From contig NZ_CP100400.1 of NCBI RefSeq assembly GCF_024218795.1, forward strand, positions 620,001 through 684,000: a stretch of DNA of 64,000 nt. Reading direction: 5' to 3'. Below are positions 1 to 10,135 of this stretch, in pieces (positions within the stretch are counted from its first letter, which is position 1; each line of letters begins with the position of its first letter). Made by a program: the position numbers and the translations under genes. The DNA is from Halorussus aquaticus (lineage in GTDB: Archaea > Halobacteriota > Halobacteria > Halobacteriales > Haladaptataceae). Under the pieces are notes generated by a model. It made no database searches, was not told where the DNA came from, and worked only from the letters and a program-made list of their open reading frames with translations.

Positions 1-144
1 CCGGGGGCTTTCGAAACTCACGCCTCCGCGAAGTCGGTGATTCTCTGGGAACTACTCCCGCCGAGAAGCCGTGTAGTCACACGTCGTTCGTCCCGTAGTC
101 GTAGACGACACCCTTATCCCGCCCAACCGACCAAATACCACGTA

Positions 145-1800
145 ATGAGTACCGAGACGCCGGACGCCACCGAGACCGAGGCGTTCGAGCGAGTCTGCGA
201 GGACCTCGTCGAGCGCATCCTCGACGGCGACGTGGAGCGCGACGAGTTGGAGAGCGTAAAGCTCGAAGTCTGCTCGGAACACTCCTCGCCGAAGGTCCCC
301 AAGAACTCGGAACTGCTCGACTACGCGCCCGAGGAGCGCCGCGAGGACCTGCAGGAGGTCCTCCAGAACAAGCCCGTCCGGACCGCCTCGGGCGTCTCGC
401 CGGTCGCCATCATGACCAGCCCGCACCAGTGCCCACACGGCAAGTGCCTCTACTGTCCGGGCGGTCCCGGGTCGGAGTTCTCCTCCTCGCAGAGCTACAC
501 CGGCCACGAACCCGCCGCCGCGCGCGGCGTGCAGAACGACTACGACCCCTACGGGCAGGTCACGCTCCGCCTCGAACAACTGCGCGAAATCGGCCACCCC
601 GTGGACAAGGTCGAACTCATCCTGATGGGCGGGACGATGACCGCGCGTTCCCACGACTATCAGGAGTGGTTCGTCAAGCGCGCGCTGGAGGCCATGAACG
701 ACTACGACACCGACAAGTCGCCCGAACCCGCCGAGGGCGAGAGCTTCGCGCAGGACCCCGCGGACGTGGACTTCCGCTACCTCGAAGACGTCATCGCCGA
801 GAACGAGACGAACGACATCCGGAACATCGGGACCACCTTCGAGACCAAGCCCGACTGGTGTGACCCCGAGCAGATAGACCGGATGCTCGACCTCGGCGGC
901 ACGAAGGTCGAGGTGGGCGTCCAGACGACCTACGAGCGCATCAACCGCGAGATGCACCGCGGCCACGGCGTGCAGGCCTCCATCGACGCCAACCGCCGCC
1001 TGCGCGACGCCGCGTTCAAGGTCGGCTTCCACATGATGCCCGGCCAACCCGGGATGAGCCAAGAGATGTGTCTGGAGGACTTCCGCCGCCTGTTCGAGGA
1101 CGAGAAGTGGAAGCCCGACTACCTCAAAATCTACCCGACGCTCGTGGTCCGGGGCACCGCGACCTACGACTGGTGGCACCGCGACGAGTACGAACCGCTC
1201 CAGAACGAGGAGGCCGCCGAACTCGTCGCCGAAATCAAGTCGATGATTCCGAAGTACACCCGCCTCCAGCGCGTCCAACGGGACATCCCCGCCGACTTCA
1301 TCGACGCCGGGGTCTGGAAGTCGAACCTCCGCCAACTCGCCCGCCAGAAGATGGAGGACCACGGCTGGACCTGCGACTGCATCCGGTGTCGCGAAGTCGG
1401 GATGAACGACGAGGACCCCGAGAACGTCGAGTTAGACGTGACGACCTACGAGGCCGCCGGGGGAACCGAACACTTCATCAGCTACGAGGACCCCGACAAG
1501 GACCTCCTGATAGGGTTCTGTCGCCTCCGCGAACCCGGGAACCCGGTCCGGCGCGAACTCGAGAACGCCGCGCTCGTCCGCGAACTCCACGTCTACGGCC
1601 CGATGGTCGAAGTCGGCGACCGGAGCCACGACTGGCAGCACAAGGGGTACGGCAAGAAGCTCCTCCGGAAGGCCGAGGAGATGGCCGGAGACGCGGGCTA
1701 CGACAAGGTCAGCGTCATCTCCGGTATCGGCGCGCGGGAGTACTACCGGGAGAAACTCGGCTACCATCAGGACGGCCCGTACGTCTCGAAGCGCCTCTGA
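145..1800 (+). CDS. elp3: Elp3-type tRNA wobble-uridine modification enzyme (radical SAM + acetyltransferase)
   Basis: This 551-aa protein should make the cm5U-type modification at tRNA position 34, using a radical-SAM domain and a C-terminal acetyltransferase domain. The radical-SAM cysteines are spaced CX4CX2C (C96, C101, C104), as is usual in Elp3. The GNAT part is seen near the end in the GYGKK loop and a YY-REKLGY ending. I chose the ATG at 145 because conserved sequence begins there; an upstream in-frame extension to base 37 is Arg-rich and looks untranslated. Length fits archaeal Elp3, which works as a single protein without the rest of the eukaryotic Elongator complex. Confidence in family is high. 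Confidence 0.95.
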   Translation: MSTETPDATETEAFERVCEDLVERILDGDVERDELESVKLEVCSEHSSPKVPKNSELLDYAPEERREDLQEVLQNKPVRTASGVSPVAIMTSPHQCPHGKCLYCPGGPGSEFSSSQSYTGHEPAAARGVQNDYDPYGQVTLRLEQLREIGHPVDKVELILMGGTMTARSHDYQEWFVKRALEAMNDYDTDKSPEPAEGESFAQDPADVDFRYLEDVIAENETNDIRNIGTTFETKPDWCDPEQIDRMLDLGGTKVEVGVQTTYERINREMHRGHGVQASIDANRRLRDAAFKVGFHMMPGQPGMSQEMCLEDFRRLFEDEKWKPDYLKIYPTLVVRGTATYDWWHRDEYEPLQNEEAAELVAEIKSMIPKYTRLQRVQRDIPADFIDAGVWKSNLRQLARQKMEDHGWTCDCIRCREVGMNDEDPENVELDVTTYEAAGGTEHFISYEDPDKDLLIGFCRLREPGNPVRRELENAALVRELHVYGPMVEVGDRSHDWQHKGYGKKLLRKAEEMAGDAGYDKVSVISGIGAREYYREKLGYHQDGPYVSKRL

Positions 1801-1896
1801 ACGCCCGACCGACGAGTAGGTCGGTCGGCCGAACTGCGAGTATCGGCGACTTTATACGTCTACTGTGTCGTAATCGGTCATACCCGTGAGTGAGAG

Positions 1897-2517
1897 ATGA
1901 GCAACGCACCCCCCGCAGACGAGACCGAGGACATCCTCGAACGACTGTTCCGTAGCGGTCGCACGAACGCCGTCCTCTCGTGGTTTCTGGTCGGCGTGCT
2001 CGCGCTGGTGTTCGTCGAGAGCGTGCTGGACTTCGACCTCCTGTGGATGGCGTTCGTCGCCGCCGCGGGCGTCCTCGTCCTCGTTCCGCCGGTCGCGTAC
2101 CGCGACTGGCGCGTGATGCTCCCGTGGGAGTTGCTCGCGCTGGCGCTCCTGCCGATTCTCGTCCGCGGACTGTTCGGTGGCGAACTCAGCCTGTTCGCGT
2201 ACTACCTCTCGGTCGCCGGACTCGCGCTGGTCCTGACCGTGGAACTCCACATGTTCACGAGGCTGAGCGTGACCCACTGGTTCGCGGTCGTGTTCGTCGT
2301 CATGACCACGATGGGGTCGGTCGCGGCGTGGGCCATCGTCCGGTGGAACTTCGACCGGACGTTCGGCACCTCGTACCTCTCGTCGAACGACGCGCTGATG
2401 ACCGAGTTCGTCTGGGTGACGGCGGCCGGGTTCGCGGCGGGCGTCTTGTTCGACGCGTACTTCAGGCGGCGCGACCGCCAACTCTGGCGGGCCATCAACT
2501 GGGTGATTCGCCGATGA
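1897..2517 (+). CDS. Multi-span membrane protein, function unknown
   Basis: This 206-aa protein has a short acidic N-terminus and about five to six hydrophobic segments, and ends in an Arg-rich cytoplasmic tail. I do not recognise a characterised family. Its stop overlaps the start of the next gene in an ATGATG/TGA arrangement at 2514-2517, so the two membrane proteins are probably translated together and may act as a pair. The start is the ATG after a GTGAG-rich stretch. No catalytic motif is visible. Confidence 0.75.
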   Translation: MSNAPPADETEDILERLFRSGRTNAVLSWFLVGVLALVFVESVLDFDLLWMAFVAAAGVLVLVPPVAYRDWRVMLPWELLALALLPILVRGLFGGELSLFAYYLSVAGLALVLTVELHMFTRLSVTHWFAVVFVVMTTMGSVAAWAIVRWNFDRTFGTSYLSSNDALMTEFVWVTAAGFAAGVLFDAYFRRRDRQLWRAINWVIRR

Positions 2518-3143
2518 TGCTGTTACCGCGCCCCTCGACGGTGAACCAGCGACGAATCACGCGAGCCATGCAGGTCGTGTTGCTCGCCATCGTCGTCTAC
2601 GGCGTCACCGCCGGTCAACCGAAGGCCATCGTCAACGGGAGCATCGCGCTCCTGATAACGACGCTCCCCGCGGTCCTCGAACGAAACTACGAGATTCCGC
2701 TGGACCCGTGGCTCGGGTTGTGGATTACGACCGCCGTCTTCCTCCACACGCTCGGGTCGGCCGGACTGTACGCACAGATAGGCTGGTGGGACCACCTCAC
2801 CCACGCGTTCTCGGCGTCGCTGGCCGCGGCGGCCGGGTACATCACCGCCCGGTCGCTCGACCTCCACAGCGACGACATCACCATCCCGGCCCGGTTCGCG
2901 TTCGTCTACATCCTCGTGGTCGTGCTCTCGTTCGGCGTCGTCTGGGAACTGTTCGAGTTCGCGCTGGACGTGGCGGCCGACGAGACCGGTCTCACGATGC
3001 CGCTGGCCCAGCACGGACTCGACGACACCATCCGAGACCTGATGTACAACTCGCTGGGTGCGCTGATGGTCGCGTTCTTCGGGCAGGTCCACCTCACCGG
3101 CGTCGCCGAGACGATACGAGAGCAGTTGTTCGCGCCGGAGTAG
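2514..3143 (+). CDS. Multi-span membrane protein, partner of the preceding gene
   Basis: This 209-aa protein has about five predicted membrane segments. An HLTHAF-like turn around residues 95-100 and a WELFEFALD segment around 145 resemble the pattern of small bacterial and archaeal inner-membrane proteins of unknown role. The start ATG at 2514 overlaps the upstream stop by four bases, which points to translational coupling. A longer in-frame reading upstream lies inside the previous gene and is not coding. Function is unknown; membrane location is the only safe statement. Confidence 0.75.
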   Translation: MMLLPRPSTVNQRRITRAMQVVLLAIVVYGVTAGQPKAIVNGSIALLITTLPAVLERNYEIPLDPWLGLWITTAVFLHTLGSAGLYAQIGWWDHLTHAFSASLAAAAGYITARSLDLHSDDITIPARFAFVYILVVVLSFGVVWELFEFALDVAADETGLTMPLAQHGLDDTIRDLMYNSLGALMVAFFGQVHLTGVAETIREQLFAPE

Positions 3144-3217
3144 CCCTCTCGCGGAACGGAGCGTGACGGCGCGCTCCCCGCCACTGTTCATTTACTCGCG
3201 GACGCGGTAGCGGACGC

Positions 3218-4087
3218 ATGGAACTCACGCTACTCGGGTCGGGCGGCGACTCCCAGACGCCGATGCCGACCTGCGACTGCCGAGTCTGCGAACCCGCCCG
3301 CGAAGAGGGCCTGCCCCACGCCAGATACGGGAACTCCACGCTCGTCCGCGACGCCGACGCCCTCGTGGACGCGCCCGAGTCCATCTGGGCGATGCTCAAC
3401 CGCGAGCGAGTGATGGACCTCGACTACATCTTCGTCTCGCACCACCACGTGGACCACGTCGGCGGCCTGCGCGTCGTGCAGGCCATCGGGCGAGCGGACT
3501 TCCCCCTCGAAGACTGGGACAACGAGGACCCCGTGACCGTGGTGATGAGCGAGACGACGTACGACCGCGTCGCCGAGTCGCTCGACATCGAGTCCCAGTA
3601 CGACGACAGGGGCTACGCCGAGTTCGAATTTCTGGCCGACGGCGAGACGATGGCGCTCGGCGGCGGCGTCGAGGTGACGGGAATCGGGGCACCGCTCGAC
3701 CCCGACGGGCCGACGGACGCCGCGATGAGCTACTGCTTCGAGTCGGGCGACGAGCGCGTCCTGATTTCGCCGGACGAGACGACGTTCCTCGACCTCTCGA
3801 AGGTCCCCGACGACCTCGACCTGTGGGTCAGGGAGTGTGGTATGTTCCGCGAGACGGGCGACGGCGACCCCATCATGACCGAGGAACTGTGGGCCGAGGA
3901 GCGCGAGAGCCAGACCACCTTCGACCAGACGCTCGAACAGGTCCGGGCCGTCGAACCCGACCACACCGTCCTGACCGAAATCGAGGAGATATACCGCCGC
4001 CGCCCCGACGAGTACGCCGAACTCGCCGCCCGGTACGAGGACCTCGGCGTCGAGTTCGGCCGCGACGGGATGGCGATAGAGGTCTGA
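3218..4087 (+). CDS. MBL-fold metallo-hydrolase, PhnP-like
   Basis: A 289-aa metallo-beta-lactamase-fold hydrolase. The metal motif HHHVDH is at residues 75-80. An N-terminal Cys cluster (C19, C21, C24) follows GSGGDSQTP, as in PhnP-type phosphodiesterases where cysteines bind an extra structural zinc. PhnP acts on cyclic ribose phosphates in phosphonate breakdown, but no other phn gene is visible here, so the substrate cannot be inferred. A TTTACT box lies about 30 bp upstream. Confidence in fold is high, in reaction low. Confidence 0.85.
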   Translation: MELTLLGSGGDSQTPMPTCDCRVCEPAREEGLPHARYGNSTLVRDADALVDAPESIWAMLNRERVMDLDYIFVSHHHVDHVGGLRVVQAIGRADFPLEDWDNEDPVTVVMSETTYDRVAESLDIESQYDDRGYAEFEFLADGETMALGGGVEVTGIGAPLDPDGPTDAAMSYCFESGDERVLISPDETTFLDLSKVPDDLDLWVRECGMFRETGDGDPIMTEELWAEERESQTTFDQTLEQVRAVEPDHTVLTEIEEIYRRRPDEYAELAARYEDLGVEFGRDGMAIEV

Positions 4088-4170
4088 GTTCCGGGGCGAG
4101 CGGACGAACGCGAGACGGTACGAGAGGGAGTAACGATAGGCCTTTCCGCCACAACGAGCAATCTCGAAGC

Positions 4171-6282
4171 ATGGATCAGAAGCGGGAACTGTCGAGCATC
4201 GACCTCGCCGCCGTCGTCGCGGAACTCGGCGCGTACGAGGGCGCGAAACTCGACAAGGCTTACCTCTACGACGACGACCTCTTGCGACTCAAGATGCGGG
4301 ACTTCGACCGCGGTCGGGTCGAACTCCTCGTGGAAGTCGGCGACCTGAAGCGCGCCCACGTCTCGACGCCCGAGAACGTCCCCGACGCACCCGGCCGACC
4401 GCCGAACTTCGCCATGATGCTCCGGAATCGGCTGTCGGGCGCGGACTTCGCTGGCGTCGAGCAGTACGGCTTCGACCGCATCCTCCAGTTCCACTTCGAG
4501 CGCGGCGACGAGGACACCACCATCGTGGCCGAACTGTTCGGACAGGGGAACGTCGCGGTACTGGACGAGAACAACGAGGTCGTGGACAGCCTCGACACCG
4601 TACGTCTCAAGTCCCGGACGGTCGCGCCCGGGAGCCAGTACGAGTTCCCGGACGAGCGCGTCAACCCCCTCGAAGTCGATTACGAGACGCTGGCGGCCCA
4701 CATGGAGGAGTCCGACACCGACCTCGTGCGCACGCTCGCAACCCAACTCAACTTCGGCGGTCTCTACGCCGAGGAGGTCTGCACCCGCGCGGGCGTCGAG
4801 AAGGCCACCGACATCGACGAGGCCGACGAGGACGACTACGAGGCCATCTACGACGCCATCCAGCGCCTCGCCGACCCGGTCCGGACCGGGGAGTTCGAAC
4901 CCCGCGTCTACCGCGAGGACGACCGCCTCGTGGACGTGACGCCGTTCGCGCTCGAAGAGTACGCCGACCTCGACTCGGAGGCGTTCGACACCTTCAACGA
5001 TGCGGTGGACTTCTACTTCACGAACGTCGACTACGAGGGCGAGGACGCCGCCGACCAGAGCGTCGGCGACCAGCGCCCCGACTTCGAGGCCGAAATCGAG
5101 AAACAGCAGCGCATCATCGAACAGCAAGAGCAGGCCATCGAGGGGTTCGAGGAGCAGGCCGAGGCCGAACGCCAGAAGGCCGAACTCCTCTACGGCCACT
5201 ACGGACTCGCCGACGAGATTCTGACCACGGTCCGGAACGCGCTGGACGAGGGCACCTCGTGGGAGGAGATAGAGGCCCGGTTCGAGGAGGGGGCCGAACA
5301 GGGCATCGACGCCGCCGAGGCCGTCCGGAGCGTGAACCCCGAGGAGGGGATGGTGACGGTCGAAATCGACGAGACGAACGTCCCGCTCGACGCCTCGATG
5401 GGCGTCGAGAAGAACGCCGACCGACTCTACACCGAGGCCAAGCGCATCGAGGAGAAGAAAGAGGGCGCGATGACCGCCATCGAAGACACCCGCGAGGACC
5501 TCGAAGCGGCCAAACGCCGCAAGGAGGAGTGGGAGGCCGACAGCGGGGAGGCAGACGACGCCGAGGACGACGAGGAGGACGCCGAGGACGTGGACTGGCT
5601 CTCCCGACCCTCGATTCCGATTCGCAAGCAAGAGCAGTGGTACGAGCGATTCCGGTGGTTCCGGACCAGCGACGACTTCCTCGTCATCGGCGGCCGCAAC
5701 GCCGACCAGAACGAGGAGTTGGTCCAGAAGTACCTCGACGGCAACGACCTGTTCTTCCACGCGCAGGCCCACGGCGGTCCCGTGACGATTCTGAAGACCT
5801 CCGACCCGAGCGAACCCTCCCGCGACGTGGACGTTCCCGACCGGAGCAAGCAGGAGGCCGCCCAGTTCGCGGTGTCGTACTCGTCGGTCTGGAAGGACAG
5901 TCGGTTCACCGGAGACGCCTACGTGGTGACGCCCGACCAAGTGAGCAAGACGCCCGAGAGCGGCGAGTACCTCGAAAAAGGCGGGTTCGCCATCCGGGGC
6001 GACCGCACCTACTTCCGCGACGTGGCGGTGGGGGTCGCGGTCGGCATCGCCTGCGAACCCCACACTCGGGTTCTGGGTGGGCCGCCCTCCGCCATCGTCC
6101 CGCAGGTCGAGACCCACGTCGAGGTCGAACCCGGCCGGTACGCCCAGAACGACATCGCCAAGCGCATCTACCGGGAGTTCCGCGAGCGATTCGACGACAC
6201 CTCGTTCGTCCGGAAGGTGGCGAGTCCCGACCTGATTCAGGAGTTCCTGCCGCCGGGCGGAAGTCGGATGCAAGAGGAGTAG
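4171..6282 (+). CDS. rqcH: RqcH/NEMF-family ribosome quality-control factor (NFACT protein)
   Basis: A 703-aa protein of the NFACT family (RqcH, Rqc2, NEMF, Fpa). Family members bind split 60S/50S subunits carrying stalled nascent chains and recruit tRNA to add a C-terminal tail. The NFACT-N domain fills the first ~200 residues (GRPPNFAMMLRNRL segment). A long charged coiled coil covers about 300-470, and the NFACT-R domain lies at about 500-620 (FLVIGGRNADQNE segment). The start is the ATG at 4171; upstream in-frame sequence overlaps the previous gene. Pelota, another ribosome-rescue factor, is encoded about 2.8 kb downstream. Confidence 0.93.
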   Translation: MDQKRELSSIDLAAVVAELGAYEGAKLDKAYLYDDDLLRLKMRDFDRGRVELLVEVGDLKRAHVSTPENVPDAPGRPPNFAMMLRNRLSGADFAGVEQYGFDRILQFHFERGDEDTTIVAELFGQGNVAVLDENNEVVDSLDTVRLKSRTVAPGSQYEFPDERVNPLEVDYETLAAHMEESDTDLVRTLATQLNFGGLYAEEVCTRAGVEKATDIDEADEDDYEAIYDAIQRLADPVRTGEFEPRVYREDDRLVDVTPFALEEYADLDSEAFDTFNDAVDFYFTNVDYEGEDAADQSVGDQRPDFEAEIEKQQRIIEQQEQAIEGFEEQAEAERQKAELLYGHYGLADEILTTVRNALDEGTSWEEIEARFEEGAEQGIDAAEAVRSVNPEEGMVTVEIDETNVPLDASMGVEKNADRLYTEAKRIEEKKEGAMTAIEDTREDLEAAKRRKEEWEADSGEADDAEDDEEDAEDVDWLSRPSIPIRKQEQWYERFRWFRTSDDFLVIGGRNADQNEELVQKYLDGNDLFFHAQAHGGPVTILKTSDPSEPSRDVDVPDRSKQEAAQFAVSYSSVWKDSRFTGDAYVVTPDQVSKTPESGEYLEKGGFAIRGDRTYFRDVAVGVAVGIACEPHTRVLGGPPSAIVPQVETHVEVEPGRYAQNDIAKRIYREFRERFDDTSFVRKVASPDLIQEFLPPGGSRMQEE

Positions 6283-6547
6283 ACGCGGCCGGAGACCGAT
6301 TTCGGAGTCTACCTCCCGTCGCCGCCGAACGTAAATCGACCGGCGTTCTGCGTGCTACTGACTCCCCACGAGAACTCGCCGGACTCGGAGACGGTTCCGG
6401 AGAGGAAGACCCCGTATTCACGGTCGTACCGCTCTCCTAGCAGAAATGTCCGCCGTCGCGCTATGTCTCGCCACGCAACAACTAAGCCGATAGCGCACGT
6501 TTACTGCGTAAGCAAGTTCTACTGAAGCGCCTGCCCCGGAGACGACT
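6283..6547. other. Intergenic region without a recognisable gene
   Basis: These 265 bases separate rqcH from the first DUF4013 gene. A small A/T-richer patch around 6480-6520 (ACTAAGCCGATAG...TTTACTGCG) may hold the promoter for the downstream membrane-protein genes. I see no RNA gene. Confidence 0.4.
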
Positions 6548-7291
6548 GTGTTCGAAACAGCACTCAGATACCCCGTAGACGGCGACGATAGAATCGAGAC
6601 GATAGTTATCGGTGGGCTACTCACCCTGTTCTCGTGGCTCCTGATTCCGGCGGTGTTCGTCGCTGGCTACCTCCAGCGCGTCCTCGCCCGGACGACCGCG
6701 GACGACCCCGTGCCGTCGTTCGACGAGTGGGGCGACCTGTTCGGGGAGGGCCTGAAGGCCGTCGCCGTCACGCTAGCCTACTTCGCGATTCCGGCGGTGT
6801 TGCTGGCCGCGGTGCTCGCCAGTTTGCTCGTCTTCTCGGTCGAGACGACGACGGTCGTCGAGACGGGGACGACCGCGGCCGAACCGGCCGGGCCCGACGG
6901 AGCGAACAACCTCGGCGTGGTGGTCGTTCTCGCCGGATTCGCGCTGGCCGTCGTCGCGTCGCTGGCCGCTTCTTACGCCCTGCCCGCGGCGCTCGCCCGA
7001 CTCGCCGCCGAGGGTCGCCTCGGCGCGGCGTTCGAGTTCCGTAGGCTCGCGGGCGTCCTCACCGACCGGTCGTACGCCATCGGCTGGCTGGTCGCGTTCG
7101 TCGTCCTCGCGGTCGGCGGTGCGCTCGTCGGCGGACTCGCGTCGATACCCTTCGTCGGGTGGGCGCTGGTCCCGTTCGCGAGCTTCTACCTGAACGTCGT
7201 CGCGTTCGCGCTCTACGGGCAGGGCTACCGCGACGCGACCCGGACCGACCGCCGCGAACCCGCGGACGGCGACCGGCGCACGTCGGCGTGA
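6548..7291 (+). CDS. DUF4013-type membrane protein, paralogue 1
   Basis: A 247-aa membrane protein with a GTG start. It opens with the family pattern ALRYPVDGDDR, then GGLLTLFSWLLIPA and a YLQRVL turn, followed by four to five further membrane segments. The same architecture recurs in the next two genes, so this is the first member of a tandem three-gene array produced by duplication. Haloarchaeal DUF4013 proteins have no established function. Expression as one transcript is likely because the intergenic gaps are 56 and 24 bp. Confidence 0.85.
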   Translation: MFETALRYPVDGDDRIETIVIGGLLTLFSWLLIPAVFVAGYLQRVLARTTADDPVPSFDEWGDLFGEGLKAVAVTLAYFAIPAVLLAAVLASLLVFSVETTTVVETGTTAAEPAGPDGANNLGVVVVLAGFALAVVASLAASYALPAALARLAAEGRLGAAFEFRRLAGVLTDRSYAIGWLVAFVVLAVGGALVGGLASIPFVGWALVPFASFYLNVVAFALYGQGYRDATRTDRREPADGDRRTSA

Positions 7292-7347
7292 ACTCGGTCG
7301 CGACGCCGAGTAGCCAGACCTAACTTTTCGCGTCAGAATGCTCCGGT

Positions 7348-8049
7348 ATGCTCCGCGAGGCACTGACCTACCCGGTCCGCGGCGAAGACGCCGAGCGACG
7401 ACTCCTCGTCGGCGCGATTCTGGCCGTCGCCACCGGACTGCTCGCTCGACTCGGCGTCCTCGCGGTGTTCGCGCTCCTCCCCGCCGTCGTGCTGGCCGGA
7501 TACGCCCTGTCCGTCGTCCGGACCACTGCGGAGTCGCCCGGCGGCACGGCCGCCGTCCAAGGCGCGCCGCCAGCGTTCGCCGATTTCCGGGCGCTCGCGG
7601 CCGACGGCGCGCGCGCGCTCGCCGTCGGGGTCGGCTACCTGCTCGTCCCCGCGGCCGCGCTCGCGGTCACGGTCGGGGGCGCTATCGGGGGTGCGAGCGC
7701 GGCCGGGCGACCGGAGTCGCTCGGCCCGACGGTCTTCGTCTTCGGTGCCGGGACGGTCGTCCTCTTCTTGTCGCTCGCGTTCGCGTACCTCCTGCCCGCG
7801 GCGCTGACCGGCGTCGCTCGGACCCGGCGACTCTCGGGGGCGCTCGACCGCGGTCGCCTGCGCGCGAGCGCTGGGGACGCCGGGTACTTCGTCGCATGGG
7901 TCGCGGCCCTGCTGGTCGGCGGCGCGGCCGTCGTCCTGCTCGGGTCGGTCGCGGCGCTCGGCCGCCTCGGCGAGGTTGTCGCGCTCGCAGGGAGTTTCTA
8001 CGCGCTGGTCGCGGTCGCGCGCCTGTTCGGTCGGGCCATCTCGGGCTAA
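7348..8049 (+). CDS. DUF4013-type membrane protein, paralogue 2
   Basis: A 233-aa paralogue of its neighbours, starting with ALTYPVRGEDAERR and containing the GYALSVVR turn and several Ala/Val/Leu-rich membrane spans. An alternative ATG lies 10 bp upstream in another frame; the ATG at 7348 matches the starts of the paralogues. It has diverged more and is richer in Ala and Gly. Function unknown. Confidence 0.8.
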   Translation: MLREALTYPVRGEDAERRLLVGAILAVATGLLARLGVLAVFALLPAVVLAGYALSVVRTTAESPGGTAAVQGAPPAFADFRALAADGARALAVGVGYLLVPAAALAVTVGGAIGGASAAGRPESLGPTVFVFGAGTVVLFLSLAFAYLLPAALTGVARTRRLSGALDRGRLRASAGDAGYFVAWVAALLVGGAAVVLLGSVAALGRLGEVVALAGSFYALVAVARLFGRAISG

Positions 8050-8073
8050 AATTTATCCAGTCACCGCTCGTCG

Positions 8074-9018
8074 GTGGACGCATCCGTGGATTCACTTCGC
8101 TATCCCCTCTCCGGCGAATCGTCGGCGCGGACCGTCGCCGTCGGCGCGATGCTGAGTTCGCTCGGGTTGCTGATTCTGCCCGCGGTAGTCGTGACCGGGT
8201 ACTACGGCCGCGTCCTCGTCCGGAGTTCTCGGGGAGCGGACGCACCGGGGTTCGAGGACTTCGGCGACCTGTTCGCGGACGGTCTCCGGACGTGGCTGAC
8301 GCTGGGCGCGTTCGCGGTCGTCGCCGCCGGACTGTTCGTCGGGTTCGGCGCGGTGGCGCTCGCGCTGGGCGCGGCGAAGACCGAACTCGGCGCTGGTGTG
8401 GGTGCGCTGGTGCTTGCGATACTCGTCCTGCCGATACTCAGCCTGTTCGCGTCCCCGGCGTGTTACTTCGCGCCCGCCGCGCTGACCCGCGTCTCGCGCG
8501 AGCAGTCGGTTGCGGCGGCGTTCGACCTCCGTGCGGTGTGGGCGGTCGTCTTCGACCGTCGGTACTTCGGGGCGTGGCTCGCGGGGTGCGGACTGCTCGC
8601 GGTCGGGTCGGTCGGGTACGGGGGACTCCTGTCCGTCGATTTCGGGGTTCCGCTGGCCAGTCACGTTCTCGGTGCCGCGGTCAACTTCTACTGCGGGACG
8701 GTAGCGTTCCACTGCTTCGGTCGGGGCTACGCGGCCGCGACCGGCGACGAGGCGGGTAGCGAGGACGCGGTAGCCGACGAGGACGGGATGAATAGCGGAG
8801 ACGCGGTTGTTAGCGGGGATGCGGTTGCTGGCGAAGACGCAGTAGCCGAAGTCAACGACGGGGAGCGCGCGCTCGACCGGGATGCGCCACGCGCCGACTC
8901 GACCGGAAGAGACGTTCTGCGCGCCGATTCGACCGACTCCGATACCGCCGACCGGCCCGACGAGTGGGGCGCGGACGCCGAGCGCTGGCGGGAGAACCGC
9001 CGCGCCGAGCGCGAGTAG
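8074..9018 (+). CDS. DUF4013-type membrane protein, paralogue 3, with acidic C-terminal tail
   Basis: A 314-aa third paralogue: [13 protein letters not shown] start, GYYGRVLVR turn, then membrane spans to about residue 220. Unlike its neighbours it ends in a ~90-residue hydrophilic tail with repeated SGDAV/GEDAV-type units, probably low complexity. The start is GTG at 8074; a second GTG at 8086 would give a protein four residues shorter and is equally plausible. The tail is probably cytoplasmic. Function unknown. Confidence 0.8.
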   Translation: MDASVDSLRYPLSGESSARTVAVGAMLSSLGLLILPAVVVTGYYGRVLVRSSRGADAPGFEDFGDLFADGLRTWLTLGAFAVVAAGLFVGFGAVALALGAAKTELGAGVGALVLAILVLPILSLFASPACYFAPAALTRVSREQSVAAAFDLRAVWAVVFDRRYFGAWLAGCGLLAVGSVGYGGLLSVDFGVPLASHVLGAAVNFYCGTVAFHCFGRGYAAATGDEAGSEDAVADEDGMNSGDAVVSGDAVAGEDAVAEVNDGERALDRDAPRADSTGRDVLRADSTDSDTADRPDEWGADAERWRENRRAERE

Positions 9019-9067
9019 CGTGTCTCCGACCGCAGGTCACTTATCGAACGGCCGACCACGTTGGAGT

Positions 9068-10135
9068 ATGAGAGTGACGAACCGCCAGCGCGTCGAGGGC
9101 GGCCGCAAGCGCATCACGCTCGTTCCCGAGAGCCTCGACGACCTCTGGCACCTCACCTACGTCCTCGAACCCGGCGACCTCGTGGCCGCCGACACGACCC
9201 GGCGCATCCAGCGCAACGACGACCAGATGCGCGACACGGGCGGCGAGCGCGAACACATGCGCGTCACGCTCGAAGTCGAGGACTCGGAGTTCCACAAGTT
9301 CGCCAACCGCCTGCGAGTCAGCGGCGTCATCGAGAGCGCCTCCCGCGAGGACCAACTCGGCCAGCACCACACCGTCAACGTCGAGGAGAACAAGGAGATA
9401 ACCGTCGAGAAGGTCTGGAAGGCCGACCAACTCGAACGACTCGAAGAGGCCGAGGAGGCCACCGACAACCCCGACGTGGCCATCGTCACCGTCGAGGAGG
9501 GGAAGGCCCACATCCACACCGTCGCCCAGTACGGCACCGAGGAGCGCGCCGAGTTCACCGGGACCACGGGGAAGGGCGAGTACGCCCGCGGCCGGGACGA
9601 ACTGTTCGCGGAACTGACGAGCGCGCTCTCCCGCCTCGACGTGGACGCCATCATCCTCGCCGGGCCGGGGTTCACCAAGCAGGACGCGCTCGACTACGTC
9701 GAGGAGGAGGCCCCCGACCTGACCGAGAAGATAACCACCGTGGACACCAGCGCGGTCGGCGACCGGGGCGTCCACGAGGTGCTGAAGCGCGGCGCGGTCG
9801 AGGAGGTCCAGAAGGACACCCGCATCGCGGAAGAAGCCGAACTCATCGACGAACTCACCAAGCGCATCGGCGAGGGCGCGAAGGTCGCCTACGGGGCCGA
9901 GCAGGTCCAGAAGGCCGCGGACTTCGGAGCCATCGAACACCTCCTGCTGCTGGACGAACGCCTGCGCGAGGAGCGGGGGCAGGAGGGCGAGTGGCCCTTC
10001 GACGTGAACGAACTCATCACGACCGTCGAGCGGAAAGGCGGCGACGTGACGGTGTTCTCCAACGAGTTCGCGCCCGGCGACCAACTCTCCGGGTTCGGCG
10101 GCATCGCCGCGCTCCTGCGCTACCGACTGGAATAA
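9068..10135 (+). CDS. pelA: mRNA surveillance protein Pelota (Dom34 homologue)
   Basis: A 355-aa archaeal Pelota. It is an eRF1-like protein that enters stalled ribosomes with aEF1A and works with ABCE1 to split them. The N-terminal Sm-like domain covers about 1-130, the central domain follows with the [10 protein letters not shown] segment, and the C-terminal L7Ae-like domain includes [10 protein letters not shown] and the [12 protein letters not shown] ending. No GGQ motif is present, as expected for Pelota rather than aRF1. The ATG at 9068 lies just after the preceding gene. With rqcH nearby, the region holds two steps of ribosome rescue. Confidence 0.95.
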   Translation: MRVTNRQRVEGGRKRITLVPESLDDLWHLTYVLEPGDLVAADTTRRIQRNDDQMRDTGGEREHMRVTLEVEDSEFHKFANRLRVSGVIESASREDQLGQHHTVNVEENKEITVEKVWKADQLERLEEAEEATDNPDVAIVTVEEGKAHIHTVAQYGTEERAEFTGTTGKGEYARGRDELFAELTSALSRLDVDAIILAGPGFTKQDALDYVEEEAPDLTEKITTVDTSAVGDRGVHEVLKRGAVEEVQKDTRIAEEAELIDELTKRIGEGAKVAYGAEQVQKAADFGAIEHLLLLDERLREERGQEGEWPFDVNELITTVERKGGDVTVFSNEFAPGDQLSGFGGIAALLRYRLE

